A stretch of 64,000 nucleotides of DNA from Lumnitzera littorea (taxonomy: Eukaryota; Streptophyta; Magnoliopsida; Myrtales; Combretaceae). Shown here piece by piece: positions 37,177 to 50,119 of this stretch. A program made the translations under genes and the position numbers. Position 1 is the first letter of the stretch. The number at the start of each line of letters is the position of its first letter. The stretch is taken from contig JAMXBB010000011.1 in assembly GCA_024138015.1 (NCBI GenBank), positions 73,158,189 through 73,222,188 of the forward strand. The letters are read 5' to 3'. The notes under the pieces were generated by a model, which was given only the letters and a program-made list of their open reading frames with translations, ran no database searches and was not told where the DNA came from.

Positions 37177-38382
37177 CATAACAAGTCAGTTAGGACACTC
37201 AACAATCATATGTTTGTAACTTAAGCACTTAAAGCATTTTATCTAACTTATCTTACGACACGAGGTTTGTCATTTCTCATATGTCCTCAAAGCTGCTCTA
37301 TCATTAACTCGGCTCAATTAGTATTAGGTCAGTTATTCTTCTAGTTTGCTTGGTGAGGTCTCCTCAGCTCATTGTGAGCAGGTTAACATGGAACAAGAGT
37401 TTGCGTAAAGCTTAGTCCAAGTCAAATTGAGATGGTTTTACTCTGCTTTTCAACCCTCTATACTATCTTAATGGCTTCATCTAATGTATGAAATCTTTGC
37501 ACCTCAACAACATTCCATATCTCATATTGAAGCCCTAAAATAAACCTCAACACAATGTGGGCTACAAGCTCATCTACATCAGCTCAAATCAACAACATCT
37601 AGAATTCTTTGATGTAGTCATCAAAAGCTCGGCTTCCTTGGTAGAGTTTTTGTAATTTTGCAAAGATATCTTGTAAATAGGTCTTAGGTATAAATCTCCC
37701 TCTCAACAACCTCTTCATATCATCCCATGTGCGCACTCCTTGTCATCCATCCCTTGTTTAATCTATATTTAAGTTTTTCCACCATACGGTGATATACTTA
37801 GAGAACTTAAGAGCGGCAAGTCTAACTTTATCGACCTCGACATACCCATAACAATCAAACATTCTTTTAACCTTCTCTTTTTACTCTAAGTACTTATCTG
37901 CATTACCACTTCTTGTAAAGGTTGGAATTTGGACCTTCACATTGTAAAGTCTTTGAGGAGCTCGACACCCTTACTCTTCTACTTCATAGTATTCCCTTTC
38001 CTCTTCTTCTTCTCCATTGGCCTCTACAACTACTTCCTCATCATCTTCTTCGATTTCCTCCAACTTAAGTCTTCGTCGAGCAAGTCAGTCTGCTAATCAC
38101 CTAACTCGATCCTCAAACTCAGTGAGGTCGAGTTGGGTGATTAGCTTGGCTAATATGGCCATATCTTCATTCTTGCACATTTTTTGCTCGGCTACGATTA
38201 GGCATACCATGTGTTTGTTACCTATTACCTTACATAGTTGTGACAAGACTCTCAACAAAGTTAGTGAGTCTATTAAGTTTATGATCGACTAATCTTGGGG
38301 TATTACTGTCATGTTGTCTATAACCAATACGAACATTACTATCTTAGTCACCAATAACTCCGTGAACACTAGAATTCGACAT
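37177..38382 (-). pseudogene. Gypsy element 1 gag (capsid and zinc knuckle)
   Basis: Structural gag protein that would package element RNA. A likely ATG lies at 38382-38380 (MSNSSVHGV). The capsid core reads VQIPTFTRSGNADKYLE, then KVRLAALKFSKYITVWWKNL, TWDDMKRLLRGRFIPK, FAKLQKLYQGSRAFDDY and LGLQYEIWNVVEVQ. A CCHC zinc knuckle, CFKCLSYKHMIVEC, with all four ligands intact, follows at about 37192-37236. Stops interrupt the capsid several times. The frame is cut at 37177 by a family-1 LTR just after the knuckle. Confidence 0.88.
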
Positions 38383-38742
38383 TATATGACACCTCTCATT
38401 ACTGTTTCCTTCAAGAACTTCCTCAATTAACATAGTCTTAGCAAAACTCTATTACTCATTACAACTCAGAATCGTGCTAACACACTCCTACCACTTCATT
38501 ACTCAACACAACACAATATATCATAGAAATCGAACTTGCTTTATTTTTGCAGTAGGAAAATAGCGTATCATGAGTAACTACACTTACACTTCACAAATCA
38601 CTACTACATAACACACAACTTCAAAAACCCACTTCAAACAATCTATAGCAACCATGTAAACAACATATAACCATTACAGCAGCCACTAATAGCAACACGA
38701 ACAAGGAACTTCACTACAACTTCACACACTTCCTCATGGAAT

Positions 38743-38757
38743 TGTGCTTTAATACCA
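38743..38757 (-). other. Primer binding site of gypsy element 1
   Basis: On the minus strand TGGTATTAAAGCAC, close to the TGGTATCAGAGC complementary to initiator Met-tRNA. It lies 7 bp inside the proposed LTR end at 38765. Confidence 0.6.
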
Positions 38758-38764
38758 GCAAAGC

Positions 38765-39680
38765 TGATGCGTTCTCGAGGTCATACATATAGAGAAACAC
38801 TTCAACGAACAGGAACAAAATGGAAAAACAAAGTGGTTTAGCAAATCTAAGCAATTACTAATTAGATATAACATACAAGTTGATCCAACTCGACCTAATC
38901 CTGACACTCGATATGACATATGAATGTAATATTAGCATCACTCATCACTAACTCTTGTTAAAAGAGTTAGATGAGAGCTAAGGATAAAAGATAAAACGAA
39001 GGTTACTGTGTAAGGGGAATTCTGTAATTCAATAATGAGTAAGTAGGTGATGTCTACATATAAATAAATGGGGTTTATATAGTATCCCCATTAGGTTTAC
39101 ATGCATACATGAAAAGGCTAAAAATGATATGTTACAAATGCAATACTTAAAACATACTAAAAAGGGTAAAAAGGATAAATACTGTATAACATACGGAAGA
39201 AAGAAATATTTTAGAATTAGGTGTCAGAGGACACATGTTGCTCTTAGGTTGATTTACAGATTAGCTGTTGCATTTGGTTGCTGCTGTGAGAGTGATGCCT
39301 TCAATAGGTTGGTTCTAGTTGGAATCTGCTCTAAAGAGGTCAGAAAGGGAATAGAAAACTTCGTTGACCTAATTTGGGTCAGGTCTAAGCTCGAATGTAT
39401 GGTATTGGCTAAAGTTTCTCCTAGTCGAACAACTAAATAGCTCAGCTTTAATTGGATGCTTGAGCAACTCGGCTCGAGAAGAAGTTTAGTGCATGCCAAC
39501 TTGAAAATTGTCTTAATCATGGTCAAAGCTTAGCACTCAAGTCGAATAAGACAAGGTAAGCATAGGTCGGTGATCGAATCCTTGTCTTGAATCTATTCTC
39601 AAGCTAGTACTCGTCGAACAAGTCCATGTAAGCCTCTAACTCGGCTTTGTGTGATTAGTTTGAAAAGTTGATTCCTATCA
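38765..39680 (-). repeat. 5' LTR of gypsy element 1
   Basis: Bounded by TG/CA-type ends (TGATAGGAATCAAC at 39680; GCATCA at 38765) next to the primer binding site. Its outer ~300 bp (39380-39680) is repeated at 22440-22736. Short frames over it (39129-39440 plus, 39254-39526 minus) are LTR sequence, not genes. Confidence 0.72.
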
Positions 39681-42600
39681 TTATGTAATGCTTAAAAACC
39701 ACTCTACAACGGGTATTAAGAGAAAGGAATCATTAGTAGATTACTTTGCTAAAAGAACTAGAGAAATAGAAACTTCATTTTATATTACAATTTTTTTTTC
39801 TTTTTCAGTTTAGAAGCTTTTGCTACAGGATTGATTTTTTCAAATCAAAGAGCTGTACCTAGTGTGAGACATTGATGTATAAGTTTCTCTTTCAATAAGA
39901 TAATAATATTTCTTTGACTTAAAAAAAAAAGAAAAGAAAAGAGCTATAATACTGGAACTTCACTTTTGTGCCAATCTATTCATAACTTGTTTTGATGCAA
40001 GTGAAGTGGTTGAAAAGTTATCTATTTTATTGAATCTTGCTACATTTAGAGGACTAAAGTTGTGATTGCAAAATTTCAATATCTTTTTATTGAGAATACT
40101 TTAGTTATTTGAAACCATTACAGTAAAGGGAAAATTGTCATGGTACTATCAAAGAGCAGAAAGACTCCATTTTGATAATGGAGAAGATTTATCTCAATGG
40201 AAAAGTGTAATCCTAGTACTATTTTCATCATTTATTAATTCATGAACGATGAGTTTGGTCATTTTTAATGTAAATCATTAAAAAAATGGATAATTGTAAT
40301 GATTATTTTATTTTTTTCTCTGATTAATTAATGTTTTCTAAAGAGCTGTATTCACTTTCTCTTTTTGATAATCATTTTTTTCCCTTTTTATTGATGTGTC
40401 TCAACTCAGTTTAGCATTCTTCTATTTCTAATGAGATTCTTTGCTTCTCTTTCTAGTCTTTTATTTTAAGAGATGGGTGAATGGTAAGGTTGACAAACGA
40501 TTTTTATCTTTATTACTTACTCTAATAGTATAAAGTTAAATTTCAAGAAAATGATAAAGTAAAATATGCATTGTTGAACCCTAATATGATGAATTTTGTG
40601 TCAAATGATCAATCATTGCTACAGTTCATTGTGAGAGCAAATGTCAATTTAATGAAAACATTACATTAGAATAACAATGTCTCCTTTTGATTTCAAATAA
40701 AAGCATATAGAGCTAACATTTCTTTTCTTTTTCCTAGTAGATTTTGTGCCTACACTTACCATCACGTAACAAAATATTAATCCGTGAATATGGGAAATGT
40801 TGTCTAGAAGTGCTATTAAGGAAAGGATTGTTTGAGGAATTGGAGAAAAAAGGATGACAGAGAAAGTTTAGAAGATTCTATTAGCAAAGAAAAAGAGAAG
40901 CTTTATAGATTTAAAACATGTTGATTAATAGTCTAAGTGAGGACAATGTATCATGATGAAAAAAATTTGAGGTACATATTGATTTACACATATGGCAAAT
41001 TATTTTGCTTTTAATAATAACATTAGTTATGGATAATGTTAAGTTGGAGGTTTATAGAGATGGGATTGTGCGTATTACAAAACTTCAAGGAAATGAAAAA
41101 AGTTAAAGTTATGGCATATTATATGAAGAATTTTATGGATTGAAATTTTGATTACAATGGATTTTATGTATTATATCGATTATTTTAAGTAGCAATGATT
41201 AGACTAAGTGTGTGCACATGTGTATGTGTATAAGGTGGGATTACTACTGTTCGTTGATCACATATGGTGGGTATATCGATTGACTTAGTAATGCTTTGAG
41301 TTAGTGACACTTTGAGTTAGTGACACATTGACAGATGTTGTTAGAAGAGGAAAGGAAGAAAGAATGGACAAACTCAACCTCTCGAATGCATGCACATAAT
41401 AACAAATAAACTCAATATTCTTGATAAATTGATTGGTTTGATCTTTTATAGGGATGTTTTAGGAGAATTTTGATTTTTTTTTTTTTCAAATTAGCTAAAT
41501 CTCTCATTGTCTCGTATGAGAAGAGAAGCTTTTTATTTATAAAGTTTGGAGATTGATCTTGCCTTCATATTGCTTTAATATGTACGGTCAAGATCAAGTG
41601 TTGGATATGATTATTGGATTCTTTCTAAGGATAAAGTGATTATCATTGAAGCCTTCTTCTCCTCTTTAGTCTTCATGAGGGTGGATATGATTTTGGATAA
41701 ACCTAAAGACCTATAAAAAATAAAAGAAACCTATTTCTATTATAAATAAGCCTAAAGCTTATTTGAACCTTCTTAAAGGCTATTACCATTAAATAAAGCC
41801 TAAATGAGCACAATTGTACACAAGAAAATTGAATAAAGTTGAGAAATAAAAAACTAATTTAATCATCTTTATTTTGGATCTATCAAGTTAAATATCTTTA
41901 AAACATGCTGAAGTGAATCTAGTTTTCTAGCCCTACCACTAACCTAAAAGACCTATCCATAGCATTTAATTGAAACGAAATCTAATCATCGAAATGTCTC
42001 TCTATATATATATCATATTTAATAAGGTAACTGTGCAAGTTTATTTAAATGTAAGATAAAGAAATCGATCAAGACAAACAATTGATCATTTATGAATCTT
42101 ATACGTAAAACTCGAACCCACGCACGAATGGGCACCATTACATTCACATAAAACATTTGACTAGTAAGTGCGCTCTTTGTCATCTTGAATGATTTAACCC
42201 TATACTTTGGTTTGAAAAGAACGTCTATAATTATCATTATACGCCAGTCCAAGGTGGACGCATCCCCAGGAAACTTGTCTCAATTGGTAACTTCTAAGAA
42301 TTCAGAACCAGTCAAATGTTAGAAGTTCATATCTATGCTTTATAAAAGATATATATATGTGTGTGTGTATAGGTATCTATCGTATTCCTCTTTGTTTTGG
42401 ATCTTGTTTTGTCTCATTGATTTCGACTCTTACTCTTAGGAGAAATAATCTAGCACATTCTAGCGACAATGTCGCATTCCCTATTCTTCAAGAAGGTACC
42501 GAATACTGTATTGATACGGGTTTGGATTTGTCTAGACCTGATTTATTTATTTGCTGTTTCAGTTTTCTGACTTCAACGGTTTTCTACCAATCACATACAC

Positions 42601-42694
42601 ACATATAGACAAATAAAATAAACTCCTACAAATATATTAACTTCTTATACTTTATGTAATTGGTCAGGGACATGTTAAGACAACAAATGGAAGA
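39681..42694. other. Intergenic, no gene identified
   Basis: A/T-rich. Around 39710-39780 a short plus-strand frame reads RKESLVDYFAKRTRE, vaguely transposase-like but not assignable. 41480-41760 holds a TTTATTTATAAAG TATA-like context that might be a relic LTR. 42357-42608 is open without a recognisable domain. Confidence 0.4.
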
Positions 42695-42703
42695 TAACAA
42701 ATA

Positions 42704-43769
42704 GGGTAAATTACACAAACATCCCCTAAAAGCATTTAAAATTATATGGATCCCACTTTTTTAAAAAGTTAGAACTTAGCACCCTTCAAAAAAGTATGCA
42801 TCCTATTTTTTTTTTTTTTTTGCTAGCTAGACTGCTATATGTAAAATGAACTAACATGGATGATGATTTAGTAATTTATTCATATGTATTATTAATTAAA
42901 ATTAAAAATAAGTTAAAAAAAAAGCAATAAATAAATAAATAAAATCAAAGCTATGAGTTTATTTTGTAAATTAAAAAATTGAGTATATATATTATATTGA
43001 ATAAATGTATATCATGCAAATTATGGAAAAAAAAAAACAAAAATTCTATAGTGTATATATATATATCTATCCGTAAATCTAGACCTTTTATATATAGATG
43101 ATATCTATCCATATATATAATGGATGATATATGTTTATTCATTCAATGTAATATATATGAACCCATTTTACATGTTATATATTGAATAAACATATATGAC
43201 ATATGTTTATCTCATAATATACACAATTTATAAAATATATGTTTATTCAATGTCAGAGATTAAAAACCAGACTTGTTTAAGACATCTACGTCTTAGATAC
43301 TAACATTTGTGATGTACACATATACATACATATATATATTCACCAAACATATATATAAACTCATATTTATTATAGAACCTCTGACATTGAATAAATATAT
43401 ATTATAGTTTTGATTTACTCCGATTAGGAAATTGATTTATTCAATGAAATATAAAATTACTATAATATATTTTTATCCAATGCATTTCCCATCAGGAAAT
43501 TGGTTTGACATCTACAATTTATGAAATCAACTAACACTTCTGATTTTTTTTTCCACTTTTCTTAGTTATATTTTTATTTAAATTAATTTAACTAATAATA
43601 TATAAATAAATTACTAAATCATTATCCAATTAGCTCACTTTACGCATGATAGTCTTTTCATCAAAGGAAATAGAGCTCACACTTATTTTAAGGATTCTAA
43701 ATGCCATCTTTTAGAAAAAGTAAGGATTGGTACAATTTTAAAGTTTTAGATGTGTTGTGTAATTTACCC
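42704..43769. mobile_element. Non-autonomous MULE (MITE-like)
   Basis: Terminal inverted repeats start GGGTAAATTACACAA and extend about 220 bp inward; both arms contain GATGATTTAGTAATTTATT / its complement. A 9-bp duplication with one mismatch flanks it: taacaaata (42695-42703) and taagaaata (43770-43778). The interior is A/T-rich, with a smaller inverted pair (ATTCAATGTCAGAG near 43244 and CTCTGACATTGAAT near 43378) and no coding capacity. Confidence 0.88.
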
Positions 43770-44084
43770 TAAGAAATATTTATACCACTTTGAAACCGGG
43801 CTTCAGAATCTGTTCAAGCCTGCTGATTATCGACCTTGTGGGCCCAGCAGGCTTCTCTTTTAATACAAAAGAGTATAGGCTCTTTCTTTTTTCCATCACT
43901 TGAAACTTTAAAGTTAGTAAATTTCTAATTATCAAAAATAAAATTGTTGACATTCATAGTTATTGCTAATATCAAGATGGCATCATGATGCATTCGCATC
44001 CAACAATCTATTTTCATTTTTATTGCTAAAGTTCAAACAACTTAATCATATTCTTAAAGAACAACATAAAGTTGGAATATATGA

Positions 44085-44495
44085 ATGGTTACTATTTCAA
44101 ATATTTTATTGGAGTTTTCTTGCAGAGATATAGTATTATTAATGTGTTGTGAAGCGTGGGAGTGCTGGGCAAATCTAAAAAGTAAGAATATGAAGAGAAA
44201 ATTTTATATTATCCATAGTGAATGGGAACCTTCACCAATAGGATGGTTTAAACTTAATTGCGATGGAGAGTTAAAAGATGGGTCTAGAGCAGCTGGTGTT
44301 GGAGGGATTATTAGGGCTACGATAGGAAGAGGTTTGGGAGGCTTTGTCGGAAAAAAAAATTTCTACTTCCACCTTAGAAACAGAAATTTGGAATATTTAT
44401 TGGGGTTTGAGATTAATAGAAGAACAGGATATTAACAATGTTACTAATGAGTGGATAACGGAAAAGAAAATAATATTGAGCTGAATTTCCTACCA
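44085..44495 (+). pseudogene. LINE-type RNase H domain fragment
   Basis: Fragment of the RNase H (RVT_3) domain found at the C-terminus of plant non-LTR retrotransposon proteins and derived host genes. It reads WEPSPIGWFKLNCDGELKDGSRAAGVGGIIRATIGR, with the first catalytic Asp in NCDG. A frameshift in the A-run near 44350 moves the frame to STSTLETEIWNIYWGLRLIEEQDINNV, containing the second acidic residue. Nothing of the upstream reverse transcriptase is present, so it is a dead, orphan fragment. Confidence 0.83.
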
Positions 44496-44499
44496 ATCT

Positions 44500-47271
44500 A
44501 ATCGTTGTTTGCACGAATATGATTCAGAAGCAGCCGAACCTGAAGAGTATGTGGATGAAAAGAGAAAGGACTGATAAACTCATATTCTCTAATAATGTGA
44601 AAGACTAGTTTAGGAACTTGTTCCCAAGTTGAGCCTGGGGATGAGACATTCTTCCGACTCCTGATTTTCGGTCTGCTTTGTTTTATTTTCACGGTATATT
44701 GGTTTGTGCTTGTTTCTCTAGTTTCCAGTCTGAATAGTATTTAAAGTTTAAGTAGGTCGTAGAATGATTTTAGAAATTCAGGTAATTTTTCAGAAATTTT
44801 TCGAAAAATATGTGATGACTACGAGACTAAACAAATTTAAGTGTTATTAGGGTATGCTTATAAGACCATCAACATCGCACGTTACCATACATGGGTCGCA
44901 AAGGCGAAGCAATGAGCGAAAATTTCTTACCGTGTTGGAGTTCAATGACCTAACATGATTTCCTCAAGCATGCTACTCTATCAAGTAACGTCGTGACTTC
45001 AGATAACATTTTTTTTTTTTTTAGAAATTAACCATTCAATGCAAAAGCAAATCAATGTAAAGTTTGAAAATTTTCAATTTATACTGAAATTGCAACGGTA
45101 AATGTGACTAGTAGTTTGTAAATTTTTTTTTTCACTATATAAATAGGTAATTCATATATATTTTTAAACATAAAAAATATACTGCAATTTGCTTTAGTGC
45201 ATATACTCTCTTTATTTGAAAATTAAGAGAACCCATAGATCCCAATTATTCTCAAAATTTATCATCATTTAAGAACGTATCAACATAATATTTATTATGT
45301 TTAATATTATTTTTATTACACATAATTAATATTAATAATTATTATTATATTATCCAAAAATAATATTTGTTAACATTAAAGTTATCTTTAAGAAAAAATT
45401 TGAATTAGTGGTTAAAAAAATAATAATAGCATGAGCCTACAAAACTTTAAAATGTGTGAAAAAACTTTAGTGAAGAAATTAAGAATAAAGTATGAAAATG
45501 CTTAAAAGTGATAATTATTTGATAAATTGATGTGACAATCTATATAACTTTTAAAATTGCTATAAATTATGAATAATCTAAGGGAAAATAAGGAGTTTGA
45601 GACCAAAATTCACGTGAAGCACCCCCCTTATACACCTCAAGCACCGAAAGAACGAAGCGCCACCAATACTTTTTCTTTTATTTCCCTTTTTTAAAATTTT
45701 TTACTAATAAAATAAAATATTACTATTAAAATATATAATATTTATAAATAATTTTTCATGCTTAAAAATCTTTAAAACATATTTTATGTACTATTTGAAG
45801 AATAGTAATGACATGAACCAAAAATAGTAATAATATAGACTAAAATGATAAGTAATTTTTGAGAAGTATTCATTTATAAACTCAATAGCTCTTTAAAAAG
45901 GAAAGTTACTTGAAGGTAGATGTGGCACCTAAATACTTCCTTAAGTAACCAACCGATAAATATGGTCTTGGCATGTTTTTGAAGAAATTCAAAATATTCT
46001 TATTTTTGGCTCATTTTGATCTTTAAAACTGGAATGATTTCAAGGTAAATGTGCTTATGTTCTTGCAACTTCCTAGAAATTTTAAGGAACTTCAACCTTA
46101 TTATTCTCGGTGGATTTCGAGATCGAGAGAGACAGCTATGTGATTACGAAATTTTGAGAGAAAACCTCAAGTTTCTTGTTTTTTAAGTGTTTATTTTCAA
46201 ATTTCTTATGAGTGTTAATGACAAAAATCAATTCTATTTATGATCCTACTCTCAGGATTAAGATAAGGCTTGAAGGCTCAATTGAATTAAATTAAGCTAA
46301 CTTTGTTGGCAATCATATTATGTATCACGTCTCATATCTATATCTAATGGGTTCATTTGTAAAACCTCAACACTTGATACAATCTATTTATTAATTGCAT
46401 CTAAAAACCTAAATATGTAACACAATCTATTTAATAAGTATGTTTCGTTTTTGGATTAAACACGTTTACCAATTAAAAATTTGCAAATAAATCTATAAAA
46501 TATTTATAAATAGAAAAGGAAAATTGGAATATGATATTCAAATTCCACAAATAAAAATGATATAAGATCTTGACACTTAACATAAAATTATAGCTCAAAC
46601 AAAAATTTTAATACTGAACTAAAGCCTAATCAAATATAGGAAGTCCTAAAGTTCAAATTACATAATATTATTAAATTAAGAGAAATAATAGCTTGAATGG
46701 ACATTACTATTGGTATTCATTATCTATTTAATCTTCAAGGAAGACAATAAAAGAATTTACACATAAAAAAATCATATGAATAAAATATAATGTTGAAATT
46801 TTGACAAAAAAAAAAGTTTAATTTATTACCTTCTACTATATAAAGCCAATCCCTTATACATAAAAGAGCTTTTATAGTTTCTGACTTCAATGAGTAGTAG
46901 TATTGATCAAAGATTCTAACTTTAGTACTAAATGAATTCTTAAGTTACAATAAATAGTCGTCTACTTAAGATATCACATATATTACCATAGCAATATACT
47001 GTAGCTTTACTATGAACCATTGATAATATGATTTACATACTATAAACCTATATTTATGCAAGGTGATTTGTCCGTAGTGGATAATATTGGATGACATTAA
47101 TATTATCATTGTAAAATAATATGATGCCCTATCCCAACTATTTGAATAAGTGAAATATAAACAATCACTAATTTTGTTGGATATGATGACTAATTTCGAT
47201 GGTTGATTAACATGAATTAATGTATTTATAAATTTCAATGATAAATCATAGATTTGTAGTATTATTTGATG
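44500..47271. other. Intergenic, no gene seen
   Basis: A/T-rich DNA without recognisable coding or terminal-repeat structure. A short GC-richer patch at 45600-45670 has no evident function. Confidence 0.5.
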
Positions 47272-47276
47272 AAAAT

Positions 47277-47543
47277 AGTAAATCAGTGGACTAATAGTTT
47301 AGAAATGGGGACAAACAAAAGGTGAACAAGAGAGGAACACATAGAGAAGGTCAAGTGAATGAGGAGGAAGATGAAGCAGGTGAAAAGTTTATTACATTCG
47401 GTTAGTTCATCTGTTATGAGTATAGCAAACAATATTTCTACTTAAAACTAGAACAAAAAAAAAAAAAAAAAGATCTGCTATATACAAACACATAATAAAT
47501 ATAATACATCTACAATATATACAATTCTAAACTATGCTTAATA
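47277..47543 (-). repeat. 3' LTR of the copia element
   Basis: Begins TGATGAAAATAGTAAATC on the plus strand and ends TATGCTTAATA, where the expected CA has become TA. A ~40-bp segment around 47390-47430 is absent from the other LTR. Confidence 0.9.
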
Positions 47544-47544
47544 C

Positions 47545-47556
47545 TCCCCCTCAAGA
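47545..47556 (-). other. Polypurine tract of the copia element
   Basis: TTGAGGGGGAG on the minus strand immediately before the 3' LTR, the classic copia plus-strand primer. Confidence 0.85.
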
Positions 47557-47588
47557 TGGAGAGTAGATGTCAATCACTCCCATCTTGC

Positions 47589-47935
47589 TCAATAAACAAT
47601 GAAATTGATTAGTAAGCATCCTTTGGTGAAAATATCCACAAATTGGAGTTTACTCGAAATAAACAAAGGAAGAATTGTACCATCTGCCATGTTGTCTCGA
47701 GTAAAATGTAAATCCATCTCAAAATGTTTAGTCCGCTTATGCAAACCTGGGTTGCGAGTCAAATGTAAAGTCGATTGATTATCACAAAGCAAATGAAGAG
47801 GAGCACAAGAAGAAACTGAAAATTCCTTCAACAAAGCAATAAGCCACATAATTTCACAAGTTGTAGTAGCAAGAGCACGATATTTAGATTCAGTAGAGCT
47901 ACGACCTACTATTGTTTGCTTCTTCAATTTCTAGC
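47589..47935 (-). pseudogene. Copia RNase H
   Basis: Reads KKQTIVGRSSTESKYRALA, then EIMWLIALLKEF, HLLCDNQSTLHL, NPGLHKRTKHFEMDLHFTRD and FVDIFTKGC: the C-terminal RNase H of Ty1-copia polyproteins, with E and D active-site positions visible. It is open for 112 codons but upstream stops separate it from RT. Confidence 0.9.
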
Positions 47936-48184
47936 TGATAAGAGAAGAACCAAAGAAAATACAAAATTCAGAAGTAGAACGCCTTGTATCAAAATAGCCT
48001 ATCTAATCACTATCAATATAAGCTTGTAACACATGATCTAATTGATGAGAAAAGAGCATGCCTTGACCTAGATGTTGCTTTAAGTATTGAAGAACACGAT
48101 TAAAAGAAAGCTAATGAGATTTTCTTAGAGCCTACATAAACTAGCTAAGCACATGAACTGCATAGGCAATGTTCGAACAAGTAA

Positions 48185-49110
48185 TGGAAAGATACAAAAA
48201 TTTTGCCAACAAGTTGTCTATCGTGAGTAACATCTACAAGATCAATAGAATCTTTGCGTTGTAGCTTATAGTTAGCAACAATTGGAACAGATGAAGAATG
48301 AGTGCCAAGAAAACCAACTTCTTGTAATAAACCAAGAGCAAACTTTCTCTAAGACAAAACCGATCCAATGGATGATTGAGCCAACTCCAATCCAATAAAA
48401 TACCTAAGAACACCAAGATCTTAAACCTTGAATTGAGAACTAAGAAAGGATTTGAACTCATTAACAACAACAAGATTCTTACTTGCAATAGCAAGATCAT
48501 CAACATAAAACAACACCACAAGAAAGTTATCACCTTGTTCTTTAGTAAACAAGGAATAACCATAATAAGATTATTGAAAACCATGAGCTAAAAGACAACT
48601 AGTCAACTTGGCATTCCATTGCCTTGAGGCTTGTTTTAAGCCATATAAGGACTAATTGAGCTTACAAACAAGATGAGAACCCAACTCCCCCTTAACCTCC
48701 AAACCCGATGGAATATCCATATAAACTTCTTCATGTAAATCACCATTGAGAAAAGCATTGTGAACATCTATTTGATGGATATGCCAATTAAAAATAGGAG
48801 CAAGGAAAAAATATAAACATACTGTAGTATACTTAATAATCGAACTAAATGTTTCATTATAGTCAAAACCCTCCTTTTGACTATAACCTTTGGCAACCAA
48901 GCAAGCTTTATATCTATCGATAGAACCATCAACTTTTGTCTTCAACTTGTAATCCCATTCACAACCAACCATATTTTTTCCATGAGGCAAAGGCACAATA
49001 ATCCAAGTGTTGTTCTTAGTCAAAGCATCAAGCTCTTCATCTATAGCCTTTTTCCAAGAGACAATGTGTAAGGCATCAAGCTCTTTAACAGTATGATCAA
49101 GATTATGAAT
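48185..49110 (-). pseudogene. Copia reverse transcriptase
   Basis: Begins VSWKKAIDEELDALTKNNTW, then MVGCEWDYKLKTKVDGSIDRYKACLVAKGYSQ, DYNETFSSI and QIDVHNAFLNGDLHEEVYM (open 48652-49023). After stops and a frame change comes VVLFYVDDLAIASKN, with the catalytic YVDD intact at 48496-48507. YFIGLELAQSS follows. This is the copy-DNA polymerase of the element; it is broken by several stops and frameshifts. Confidence 0.9.
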
Positions 49111-49299
49111 ATGTTTTATATAATCAAACGAAGGATGTCTAAATCTATAATGCTAAACATCAAATGTAGCTGGCACATTATAAAGTATATGTGAAACAAA
49201 AGACATTGGAGAATGTTTGCAAGATACAACACCAGAATTAAAAGAAGAAATATGCTACAGTAGATACACTTGCTATTCCAAGTAGAAATGATCGAGTTT

Positions 49300-49680
49300 A
49301 GCCTTGGCTTGACCAATCACTTTCTGAGTTAAAGAGTTTTGAATAAGTGCACCATGTTAAGAGAACATAAGTAAACACTTGTTATCAAACAGAAGTTTTC
49401 AAACTGAAAGAAGATTAAACTTAAATACAGGTACAAAGAGAACATCACATAGAACTAACTCAAACAAAAACATAACAGTACCTTTATGAGAGGCTAGAAT
49501 ACGATTATTGTTAGGCAATTGAACAAATGCACTAGTGATAGAGACAAAATTGTGAAAAAGATCTAGTTAGCTAATAATATGATCGGTAGCACCAAAATCT
49601 AGTACCCAAGGAACAGTGTTTAGAGCTTAAGAAGCAATACTAAGGGAACAAATACCTGCCATATGTGTTGCATGAGTTGA
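49300..49680 (-). pseudogene. Copia protease and pre-integrase trace
   Basis: Reads VPWVLDFGATDHI, the copia aspartic protease site, with Phe where Ser or Thr normally follows the catalytic Asp. ASHKGTV, LCDVLFVPVFKFNLLSV and ALIQNSLTQKVIGQAKAKLDHFYLE follow, leading towards the zinc-binding start of integrase. From about 49290 to 49130 the sequence jumps to the region just before RT (FRHPSFDY), so the integrase core is gone. Confidence 0.78.
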
Positions 49681-50119
49681 ATCCGAAGAACTAGAACTCT
49701 ATATCATAGAAACTTGAGACATGTTAGACACATTAGCAGGAAAAGTGTTTAAAGAACTCAGATTCGAAGTCTCAAAAACATTGAGAAGGCTAAGTAAATG
49801 AAGAATCCGATCCTTTGTTAAGTTAACACTTAAATTATTGCATTGTGCAAGACTACTTCCCATACTAGCCTAACCTCCAACTACAATATCAATAACATCT
49901 GTTATAGCTTAAGCAAAGTTTCCTGCTAAACTTGATTCATAGCAGCCACTTTAGGTTTATTAAGCTTGAAATGTAGCAGAAAACTAATTAATTTATAACA
50001 CTTATCCTTTAAGCGTCCTCTCTTTCAACAATAAGTGCAAAATAGATCACCTTTGCCTTTCTAATCAGATTGAATACCTTTCATCCGGCTTTGATTAACT
50101 AAAACCATTGCCGAAGCCT

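Larger units (their letters stand above)
22440..39680 (-). mobile_element. Ty3-gypsy element 1, disrupted by nested LTRs
   Basis: A minus-oriented Ty3-gypsy retrotransposon whose pieces read gag (38382-37177), protease and RT start (34270-33158), RT and RNase H (27137-26183), then integrase (23946-22740). The gaps are solo LTRs at 34271-37176, 27138-33157 and 23947-26182, whose removal rejoins the gene order and, for two of them, the exact codons. Subtracting the inserts leaves about 6 kb, a normal size for this family. A terminal direct repeat is present at both ends (22440-22736 and within 38765-39680). Multiple stops throughout; inactive. Confidence 0.9.

Noticed and set aside
39710..39790. 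Short transposase-like reading RKESLVDYFAKRTRE
   Set aside because: Too short and unsupported by downstream motifs to assign to hAT or another superfamily.
41337..41760. Possible LTR with a TATTTATAAAG TATA-like box
   Set aside because: No matching second copy, no terminal dinucleotide pair and no target duplication could be placed.
48234..48584. 116-codon minus-strand frame as a copia protein
   Set aside because: It is the wrong frame over the RT; the true frame carries the YVDD motif and is interrupted by stops.
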